From: Pectinophora gossypiella
Taxonomy: Eukaryota; Arthropoda; Insecta; Lepidoptera; Gelechiidae
Length of the DNA: 64,000 nt
Reading direction: 5' to 3'
Assembly (NCBI RefSeq): GCF_024362695.1
Contig: NC_065408.1
Location: 7,316,001 to 7,380,000, forward strand
Below, in pieces: positions 47,301-56,513 of the stretch. A model generated the notes under the pieces. That model had not been told where the DNA came from and ran no database searches. It worked only from the letters and a program-made list of their open reading frames with translations. How positions within the stretch are numbered: the first letter of the stretch is position 1; every line of letters begins with the position of its first letter. Made by a program: the position numbers and the translations under genes.

Positions 47301-50300
47301 ATCGCCTTACAAGGGACATATTTATTCCTAAGGTGGGTAAAAACATCGTAAAAATGATCCACGCACTCATCGAGATTTTTGCAAGAAAATTCATTACTCC
47401 AATCCATTTCACCTAGTTCTTTATTGATGGAAACGTAATCGCCGTCATCAAACATATACTTCTTGGTACTGGCACGATCGAGCGGGGTAAGGTAACTAAA
47501 GTCAAGACACAACAACAGAGCACCGTGCTCATCGTCAATCGGAACCAATGAGTTACTAGCACAGTCACTGACAGTAACTATATTATCATTTGCCAGAACA
47601 AGATCCAGAATTCTGCCAAATGCCAAATTATAACACACACTTATAACACAGAGACTATGGAACTCTATTTGCTTCGATCCTGACATACTTCTCTTGCTTC
47701 CTTCACATTTATCAGTCGTTTCAGACGCGCACGCCGGTTCAGAGTAGATCGTACTGAACCATTTCTAAGGACATATCCAATTTGGACAATATGCGTCCTT
47801 CTAGGTGTCTTATAACATAATATATAAAATTTATCAAATCGTATTATATTGTGTGGGTTGTGACTGTTGTGAGGTGGGTAATCAACCACATCAACCCTGT
47901 CAAGGTTATTGTTGAGCTGCAAAAATTCCCTGGCATGGCTCATGTAACGACTACGAACTTACACCATTAAGTAGTATCCGGGACCAACGGCACGTTATGC
48001 TTTGCGAAGCGATCATAGGTGATCGTATTACCTTCGGACAATCGGGTAATCAATGTAACAAATAAGATAAAATAAAAATAAAATACTCATCGTCTCTGCT
48101 TGTAGAGTAATAAAATGGACCAGTCATCCCATCTCCCAAGTCGGCAGTGGAAAAATAGTAAAAAGTCATCCACTTACCGATATGTCCATATCCATAAACT
48201 CTTGTAGCTTTACTGCCAAGTCGCTGGCGCAGTAACGGAACCAAATCGTAGTACTTCACAATGGGTATCGATACATCGTACTTGAAAATATAGCCGTCCA
48301 ACAACCCAGCGCCTGCTATACTTTCGCGAAGATTCCAAATGGTCTATAAAGAAACGGCTCATCATTATTTAACGGCTTATCACCGGTAAGCTTCAAAATG
48401 TGAAGAGAGAAGGTTGGAGCTATTCATCATAATATCAAAGTTACTAAAGGGACGTCGGCTTTTCGGAATTTTGTAGTAAGTTGTGGAGTATACATCTGTA
48501 TTAGGCACACATGCAATCAGTAGCGGCCCTACGGCGGTGCGAACGGCGATCGTACCGGGCGCCGTTTTTTTTTTTTGGGGGGGGGGGGGGGGAATCTACT
48601 ACGCAGCCTTAGGCAGATTGGGCACGCCTGCCACGTACATATTTTGCTAGGGCCGCTACTGCATGCAATGTTTTATTTATACCCTTACACTAGTCGGAAT
48701 AAGGATTGCTAACGTGATTGTCAATTTTAAATATGTGGTTCTATAGAAATCTAATTAAATTGTTGGATCATCTCCATGTCGTTATTCCGTTAGCACAGGA
48801 TCCGCTTACCTGACCTGAAGATTTGATACGTTCGGTTGTTTACAGAAGTGACTGCTTGTCTGACCTTCCACCCCGCGAAGGGAAAACCACGATGCAATTC
48901 TCACTTTTTTTCTTCACCGTTGAACACGTGATCATCATTTATGATCCAAATATGAATTCAAAAGCAAATTCGAAAATCATTGTATTTGGCCCGTGCTGGG
49001 ATTGGAACCTGCGATCTCACAGCGATAGTCAAGCGTAAGCGCAACTGGGCTACCACGGCGCCCGTAATTAAACTTTTGAATTTTTTTTTAAGTAGCTTAC
49101 AGCCTATTTAACATCATACCTGCATCTTAGCAGGCTCGGAAGTGACGGTACCATCCAATATGAGTCCGCTATCCATCTCCTTGTTCAAGAATCTGTTTAG
49201 TTTATCAGCGTCGTGCTCTTCGTCACTTCCGTGGGTTTCTAGCAGAACGTAGAACGGATATTCCGACAGTGGATTTCTGAAACAAAAGTAAATGTTAGTC
49301 TTGAATCTATTCCAAATTATTTTTGTATTCAACAATAAACCTTTATCTAGTTATCGCGTCGCTACGAGTTTTGTTCAGATATGATGTTATACCTACGTTT
49401 ATGCTTTTCAAATATATTCATATTTCTTCAAGAACAGATACTCTTGCTGCCAGCTTGTTGGATACCTTGCCTCGATGTGACGCGTTGGAAGAGGTGTCTG
49501 TTTATAAGTCATACTTATGTTTATATTGCTTTTTAATAATTGTGTGAATTTATATAATATAATCATTAAAAGATCAGACAAGCTGCTTACGGTAGCTTTA
49601 GGTTCTTAGAGGTGGAGGTGATAGCTTCTCGGTCCGCCATCTCAAACGCTGATAAAATTTCTCCAAGAGACGCTTTCGCGCTTCTGTACAGTTTCAGTAC
49701 ATTGTCAAAGTTCTCCACACCTACAAATATAATTGTTTTAATTGGTTTAATAATTAATTTAGAGCAGATTAATCGATTCCACGAATCGATTCGAATACTG
49801 CGGGGCGAAAGGCAAGAGGGAAACCACTTATTTTTCCCTAAAAAAGTAGCATGGAGAATGGTACACCGACTTGGGCGTGGCTGTTAAATTAATGATGAAT
49901 CGATTCCACGAGAAAATAAGCATATTAAATTAGTTTTACTTCCTTTGGGTCCCCACCAACCACGCTTTAGGAAGATTAATAAAAAACTAAATGAACGAAA
50001 ACATAAATAAGCTTCCTTCCAAAAGTGTTGGTTTGAGACTGGAGTAGAACTACTAAACTGATGAGGAAATTTCCGCCACGAGGAGTCTAACAGCCAGCTT
50101 ACCAAAGAACCCTAAAGTAACAGCTTTGGGCAGCACGGGGCAGTGTATAGCGAGCTTGGTGACGATGCCGAGAGTGCCCTCGGAGCCCACGAACAGGTGC
50201 TTCAGGTGGTACCCCGTGTTGTCCTTCTTCAGTGACCGCAGGCAGTCGATCACCGTCCCGTCTGCTTTCACCTGGAGAAATTATTAAGGCGTCTAAATTC

Positions 50301-52550
50301 GAAACTGTAATAAGTATTATTTAACGTAAAATTTTCACTAACAACTAGCTGCCGAGCATCATAGACGGCACGGCATACCACCTCACACGCTGGTCTAACT
50401 ATAAGTTCAGTGAAGCGTGACTTAGAAGTTCATCACGCGAAGGTTATAGATGTATGTCTCACCACTCCAACTGGGAATTATAGTCGTTAGGTTATGTTGT
50501 GCAGTGTGTATTATTGAATAATATAACAAAAAAAATAAGTGTAACAAAAATTAAGATTATTATTATTAGCTGAACTCACAACATTCTCTATTAACTTGTA
50601 GGTAACCAATAAAGGTGACAATGTAGAGCAGCGAAAAATGGCCTGATTTAGTTACTTGTGGTTGGCTATTATGTTTAGATTAAATTATGCTTTGAGTATA
50701 GTAGAAAATGGTACCATCCACCACACCGTTCATAATTTTTATGGCTACAAGTAACACGCAAGATCAACGCTAGAACTACTTACAAATAGTGAGGTTTGTA
50801 GAATTTTTTTGAGCTATGTTGACAAAATATTTGGTTTTTTTTTTAAGTTTCGTGAAAGGTTTCATGATAAAAATGGATAATTATTGCAGATGCAACTCAC
50901 AGCTTCTATTCCTAAGAGGGATCCGTGCAGGTTCCCATACCGCAGCAGCCGCAAGCCCCCAGCGTTGGTGCTGACGTTGCCGCCGACATGACACGTGCCC
51001 TTCGCACCCAAGTCTAGTGGCATTATCAGATTGTGGTTCCGTACATAATTGTCCACATTCTCTAGGATACATCCCGCTTCGCAGACTAACGCACCTGTTG
51101 TTACATCATTTCAGGGGGGTTAAAAAGGCCACATCAAAGCAATTTTGAAAGTAAGTGCGCAATGTAAACAAATGTCAAATATCAATATTGCTTTTTAGAT
51201 GAATTTGATGAGGACTCATCAAAATAGAATAGGTTGCTTCAGGCACAAGATCTGTCTGTAATATCTATCTGCATACTAACAATTTTAAGGAGTTTGGGAT
51301 TGCAGTTAATACATAAAAACTTTTATGATTAGGTGATTTGTGTAAAAGCCATTGACTTTTCTCCTTATCAAAAACTTCCTTCTTAAATATTTTCAACGGA
51401 TCCAGGGAGGAGGGGTCATGCATCCCCCCCCCCTCCCCCATGGCAACAAGTTGGGTCCGTTTTTTGCCTGTGTTACTACCAGTGGTACTACAATTGGGTG
51501 GCTATAGCAATTTTATCTCATTTTCTATGTAGACAGACTGTCTACAACCTGGTGACCCCCCTGACATAAAAGCTGGAAATGCTCCTGCTTCATGTTATTA
51601 CTACAATCACGTAAATAATACATCCAGTTAATCATTGTAGTTAATACAGTCTCTAATTCTATTGTTACCTACAGTACTATCAACAAAGTTACCTGATATT
51701 TCATCTAAGCTGATGATTTTGTTCATCAGCATGAAGCTGAGTACTATCTCGTCAAAGACAGGGACTGAACCTCCCACTAGACCAGTGTTGCCTCCCTGAG
51801 GACATACAGCCAGTCTCTTCTCATTGCAATATGCTAGTATCTTAGATACCTCCTCAGTTGTTTTTGGTTTTAAAACTACTTTTGATTGACCTGCAATTGA
51901 ACATTGTTGAATGTAAATGTAAAAAGTATTTAAACCATATTGTTTTAATTTTTTTGACTATTGATCATGCAGTGACACACACAATAACTTATTTATAATA
52001 TTGTATGATTTGTACCTCTGCAATTTTTAATCCAATCAATGTTGAAAGGCAGAACATCACTCTCATCAGTCACAACTCGCTGTTCACTAAGTATTGACTT
52101 AAAATAATTTATATCCGCAGCTTGCACTGTGCCAAAGTTTTTCCTCTTTACATCATACTTCTCCTAAAAAAGAAAGTGTTAACCATATTTTCTATCACTA
52201 CTAACCATGTAGATAGTTTTCAAAATTACAAAGTTTCCCAAACAATTTTTTAAGTGACATAGATAAGGAAAGCCTATGTCTAGCAATGCCCTGGCCTCAC
52301 TACCATTATTTAGAGATATCAGTGATAGTAGGTACTATAGGAGGCGCACTACGCTAAATATACATCATATTAAATTATGAATAATCTAGTCAAATAACAG
52401 TGTTTATCAAACAAAGAGTACCTAATAAATAAGTCAACTTACGGAAGAAAGCTGCGGCAAAGCTTGAGATGCGTATCTACCTTGTACAATTATATTAGAT
52501 TTAGCTAGGTACCTTACAATAGATAATCCAGAATTATACATATTTATCAT
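43817..52550 (-). CDS. D2hgdh: D-2-hydroxyglutarate dehydrogenase, copy B, 508 aa, 9 exons
   Basis: Tandem paralogue of copy A with the same nine-exon structure and phases. Exons (minus): 52550-52443, 52163-52016, 51890-51693, 51094-50901, 50271-50103, 49720-49591, 49276-49120, 48343-48178, 44073-43817. The presequence is longer by three codons and unlike that of A, while the QAL.QLSS end of exon 1 is shared. PQGGNTG, GTCHVGGN, GSEGTLGIVT, GYGHIGDGNIHIN and SAEHGIGFRK are intact, so both copies look functional. Intron 8 has grown to 4.1 kb by insertion of a LINE and SINE pieces. The gene is head-to-head with the Brix gene. Confidence 0.95.
44359..44389. repeat. (TTTA)n microsatellite
   Basis: About eight TTTA units in D2HGDH-B intron 8. 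Confidence 0.85.
44669..45295. repeat. 66-bp perfect inverted repeat, ~495-bp spacer
   Basis: 44669-44734 is the exact reverse complement of 45230-45295 (core TATAGTCCGGCAATCTCGTG ... GGGGACGGGGTAGC). The right arm lies in the C-terminal end of the LINE frame, and the left arm opens a separate GC-rich segment (to about 44840). The spacer ends in a plus-strand acidic frame (SDEEYQTESENESDMEIDL, 44977-45030) that I cannot assign. Confidence 0.85.
45136..47655 (-). mobile_element. 5'-truncated non-LTR retrotransposon (EN end plus RT)
   Basis: A minus-strand open frame (47686-46646) carries an endonuclease end (GRILDLVLAND), a linker and the RT start (SAGPDYLPARF, VTPVHKKG). After a ~75-bp interruption a second frame (46623-45136) continues with TDIANYRPIS, HGFLKGRST, DYSKAFDRI, GVPQGSLLGPLLF and the catalytic FADD box. 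The C-terminal region is degraded into GC-rich sequence. Motifs fit the Jockey/CR1 side of LINEs; the clade is not certain. The N-terminal part of ORF2 and ORF1 are missing. It lies in the same orientation as the host gene, in intron 8 of D2HGDH-B. Confidence 0.88.
46594..46671 (-). mobile_element. Nested retroelement 3' tail inside the LINE
   Basis: On the minus strand about 75 bp ending GAATAAATGA then (TTTC)n breaks the RT frame exactly between HKKG and TDIANYRPIS. A short simple-repeat tail and severe 5' truncation fit target-primed insertion of a LINE or SINE end. Confidence 0.6.
47655..47830 (-). repeat. LINE 3' fragment flanking the RT element
   Basis: TTTGCTTCGATCCTGACATA, GCACGCCGGTTCAGAGTAGA and GTCCTTCTAGG match fragments at 41755 and 62382; same orientation as those. 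Confidence 0.6.
47865..48065 (-). repeat. SINE remnant
   Basis: CTCATGTAACGACTACGAAC, GGGACCAACGGCACGTTA and CTTCGGACAATCGGGTAATC follow the order of the antisense SINE at 58205-58525; the tRNA head is lost. Confidence 0.55.
48518..48661. mobile_element. Tiny hAT-type MITE with 8-bp TSD and T12G16 run
   Basis: A 144-bp element has perfect 14-bp terminal inverted repeats (CAGTAGCGGCCCTA ... TAGGGCCGCTACTG) and perfect CATGCAAT duplications (48510-48517 and 48662-48669). The middle holds 12 T followed by 16 G (565-592 of the 48 kb block, i.e. 48565-48592). It lies in D2HGDH-B intron 7. Confidence 0.92.
48800..49065 (-). mobile_element. tRNA-derived SINE, separate family
   Basis: On the minus strand the head reads GGGCGCCGTGGTAGCCCAGT with a B box GGTTCCAATCCC, followed by a body of about 180 bp ending near GACAAGCAGTCACTTCTGTA. 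It shares no body sequence with the other SINEs here. TSD not determined. Confidence 0.6.
50340..50480 (+). repeat. Fragment of the second SINE-like family
   Basis: CACGCTGGTCTAACTATAAG-TTCAGTGAAG, CTTAGAAGTTCATCACGCGA and CTCACCACTCCAACTGGGA follow the block order of 57331-57590, strongly diverged. Confidence 0.4.
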
Positions 52551-53138
52551 TATTTGAAAAAGCGAAGTAAGCTCAAACTATAGAAATCTTTTATCAAAGA
52601 AGTGAAGAACTTTTCATCTCGCTCATAACTTTTCTGACAATTTTTGATAACAACTTACGTACGATTGTGATAGAAAAGGAAAGTCATATACGATATTTGA
52701 TGAATAAGACAGAGACAAATAAAATATGTTACTGCTGTCAAATAGTGTTGTGACTTGTTGTAAGTCAATTGTAAGCTTAGATTGTCGAGTAGAATCGTCG
52801 CAAATTAGATTCCCAAAGTCGATTATTTGAAAATATTGGGTTCCGTGTGTTAAATGGTATTCTCTATTTATGTGATTGTATTTTCTTCAATTGATCGTTC
52901 TTTGTCGGTTTGCTTGCTAGCCCGTGTTGCTTTATGTTCTTTGTTTTACTTGTATTGTCTTATTTTCCTCGTTCTATGAATTACGTTCCATTTTATGGAG
53001 TTGGTTTTGTTTGTCATACAACTTCTTTTATTTATATCTGTCAAGCAAGTGTCACTGTCATAATTCACTAAAAACCTTGCGGGCTTGCGATCTTCGTCGT
53101 TTAACACGTGTGAAATAATTGTTGTTTGATTAAAGAAA
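52551..53138. promoter_or_regulatory. Shared intergenic promoter region, D2HGDH-B / Brix
   Basis: Start codons of D2HGDH-B (52550, minus) and the Brix gene (53139, plus) are 588 bp apart head-to-head, with no repeat between. Copy B thus keeps a compact bidirectional arrangement that copy A lacks. Confidence 0.5.
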
Positions 53139-54931
53139 ATGGCAAAATTGAAGGTTAAAAATGCTAAAGCCAAGAAAACGAAACCTGAAGAGGTCAAGAA
53201 AGTAGATGACAACGTGGTGGTTTTACCTCCAGTTCGTATGTCAGATGACCCGGCACCGAGACAGGTAACCAACTTTCTATATTACATTATTTTACGCTAA
53301 GACGTTTCATAAATAAGATGTCCAAATTAAACTTTCTCGAATGTCTATTTCTTGTTTTAAAAACCAACATAATTATTTATACATTCCTAGTCTTATTCAT
53401 ACAAATTATAAACACATTATAACCTCCCAATTGTAATGTACGCTCTTTTACATAGCCAATAATACATCATCACAATCCACACAGTAGAAAAATATTTATA
53501 TGCATGCTTCAATAAACAATTTTTACTTCATAGGTAAAATGGATCAACAGACAAAGAGTATTAGTATTTGCTGCACGAGGCATCAACCATCGCCACCGTC
53601 ACCTTATGGAAGATATCAAGAAGCTGATGCCCCACCACAAAACCGAGTCCAAAATGGAACGGAGCAAAAATCTTTATGTAGTAAATGAGATCAGTGAGAT
53701 GAAAAATTGCAATAAATGCATTCTGTTTGAAGGGCGAAAAATGAGAGATTTATACTTGTGGATGGCCAACATTCCTAATGGACCTAGTGTCAAGTTTTTA
53801 ATTGAAAATAGTAAGTACAGTTTTGTTATGAATACAAAGATGATAACTTACAATTTTAAATCAATTTTAGTCTAGTTTTATGCAGGTCAATGACATTGAA
53901 TAATTGAATTTTAGCAATAAGGCTGCCTGTTGCTGTAATTCAATAGTCATACACGTCGTGATGTTCAAGTCTTCTATCCTGCTTGTATACTGTTCTTTTC
54001 GTGTGTGATTGTGCAATTAAATTTTCTTATTGTATTGTATACTTATTCTTTACAGTTTACACAATGGCAGAGCTCAAAATGACAGGAAATTGCTTGAGGG
54101 GTACAAGACCCCTACTGTCATTTGACCCACAGTTTGCAAAGGACCCACACTACTCACTTCTGAAGGAACTGCTGACTCAAATATTTGGAGTCCCGAACCA
54201 CCACCCTAAAAGCCAACCATTCTTTGATCATATCTACACTTTCATGATCCTAGACAACAGAATTTGGTTCAGAAACTACCAGATTTTATCTGAAGATGGT
54301 GCTTTGGCTGAAATCGGACCAAGATTTGTGCTCAACCCAGTAAGTAAATAACTTTTTGAAGAAACTGTGCATGTAATTAAATATTTATTTGATTTAATCA
54401 AAAATATTTTCAGGTCAAAATATTCTCTGGTTCATTTGGTGGAGGCACCTTGTGGGAGAATCCAAAGTATATTAGTCCAGCAAAACTGAGACAAGCAATG
54501 TCAAAGAAAGCTGCTAACAAATATGAGAAGAGGGTTGAGAAGAAAGTTGTGTATGAGGCTACAAAGCCTGAGACTGCATATCCTGATATTGAAGGGCCAG
54601 ACTTCTTCAAGGGTGATCCAATCGAGAAAGCACAGGATGTCATTATCAAAGGTATACTTTCTATTTTATACTTTGTTTTCTTATTAATTAGGAAATAACT
54701 ACATTGAATTATTTTAATAAAATTCTTTAACTTTCAGAAGAAATTAAGGAAGAAGAATCTATAGAAGGAAGCGAAGATGAAGCACCAAGTAAACCAGTAT
54801 TCAACATGAAAATATCCAAAGGCCGTCCTGATAAAACTATCCGACGCAAGCAGCTGAAAGCTAAGAGTAAAGCCATATCTGATCAGATCAAAAAAAGGAA
54901 ACAGTTTAAAAAGAAACCTGTAAAGAAATAA
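53139..54931 (+). CDS. Brix1: BRX1/Brix ribosome biogenesis protein, 372 aa, 5 exons
   Basis: Nucleolar factor needed for 27S pre-rRNA processing and 60S subunit assembly. Exons 53139-53264, 53534-53810, 54056-54339, 54414-54651, 54738-54931; all GT-AG with consistent phases. A lysine-rich N-terminus (KLKVKNAKAKKTK) leads into the Brix domain at about 43-245: INRQRVLVFAARGINHRHRH, DIKKLMPHHKTESK, KNCNKCILFEGRK, LWMANIPNGPSVKF, NCLRGTRPLLSFD and FDHIYTFMILDNRIWFRNYQ. After it comes SGSFGGGTLWENPKY, typical of BRX1, and a basic tail (KKRKQFKKKPVKK). Slightly longer than human BRIX1 (353 aa). AATAAA at 54953-54958 lies only 22 nt after the stop. Confidence 0.96.
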
Positions 54932-54952
54932 TTCTAAGGATGTTTTAAGCAT

Positions 54953-54992
54953 AATAAAACTATTATCTCCACACACAAATAGTTGATTTATT
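54953..54992. terminator. Interlocked poly(A) signals of Brix and the SLC44 gene
   Basis: Plus-strand AATAAA at 54953-54958 and minus-strand AATAAA at 54992-54987 lie within 40 bp. The two convergent transcripts therefore probably overlap at their 3' ends. Confidence 0.55.
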
Positions 54993-56513
54993 CAAAAAGC
55001 AGAATTACGATTACCTATCCACCAAAAGGAAGAGCTACATTTGAGGTAGAAAATATAGGTAGAGAGATGAAATTCAACATCACACTTTGTGCCTAAATAT
55101 TACGACGCCTTATGTAAAAACAGCGTAAGCATCTTCTGAAAAATTTTAGTGATTTTCTTCAACAAAACCTCGAAACATAGTTTCAAGGAAAAATAAAAAC
55201 TACGATTTTTTACCAGATTTGAAACGAATTTTTCAAAACGGGGCGTACGACGTTTTCACTATAAGACGACGATAAGGAGATTTACGTACAATTTCAAACT
55301 ATTTAGTAAAGCTACAGCGAAAATATCACGAGAGTAAGGTACAATGAAAATGTAGACACTATCATAGATACACATTACACAATTTACACAAGTCGAGCTT
55401 ACCAAGCTAGCCTAATAATAATAAAACTCCACAATGACTCAAAATACAAGATGTAATTTATCCTCCACTAACAAAGATTTATGGACGGTTATAATTATAG
55501 ACATTATATTACTTTGATTTTGTAAAAGCAATACAACTATTCCATCTAAATGCGTATAAATCGTGAGATTATCAAAAATAAAACTTGTATAATTTTTTTT
55601 AAATCATTACAAGTAAAAAATAATAAAAATTGTACTTATTATAAAATTGATTTGTGCTTCATTACATTTTAATATAAAAATAAATATAAAATTAAACTTA
55701 AAACTACTTTGTCTGCAGTTGAACAGGCAAAACTAAAATCTATTTATCATTTATTGTTACCACAAAAATATACCATTATTTTGTGTACAATACAAAGACT
55801 TATACCTAAAGGCTTGGAACACCTGCTGCGGCCAGATGCTTCACAATAAACTTTACGTAATCCTCAATATTTTGTAAACATTAATAAATCACATCTAGAA
55901 TAGCAACAATAGTATACAAAAATATCAAAAAAGGTATTAATACACAATCTTACATTTTGTGTGAATTAATCAGTGCTTATATAGATATATTATAATAAAA
56001 AGTAAAGCGTAGAAATAACATTAGTCTTCTAGATTGTATGAATAGATGAATAGATGTATAAGAAAGAATAGATGTATAAATAGCACACCTCAGATCAGAT
56101 CCAAATTGAGATTACCTGAAAACAAAAACATCTTTAAATTTTCTATTCACTTGTTCACTGTAGTTACCGATGTGCATTTAATTAAATAAGTGCAGAAGCA
56201 TTGTATATAAACAGCAATATTTATAAAAAATAAGTAAATTAAAGTAGATTTTACAATTTCGCTAATAATCTGTGACTTACAAATGTCGAAATTCTCTGTA
56301 TCGGTAAAAAATAGAGTAGAGATACCTCCCTTGGTGTTATAATGGTAGCTACAGCTCTTAAACTAGTGCTATCCTTCACTTACAAAAAAATACAAGAAAA
56401 AGATAGACAAATTAAGTAAAAAAACATCTTCTATCAAAATATCACACAATAACCTGTGTACGATCAATCTCCATCACAGAAGTATAAAGCTTGCGAAGCG
56501 CAACTCACAACTC
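54993..56513 (-). other. Probable long 3'UTR of the SLC44 gene
   Basis: About 1.5 kb of AT-rich sequence between the SLC44 stop (56516-56514) and the first good minus-strand AATAAA (54992-54987). No exon or repeat recognised. Several nearer A-rich sites could end shorter transcripts. Confidence 0.45.
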
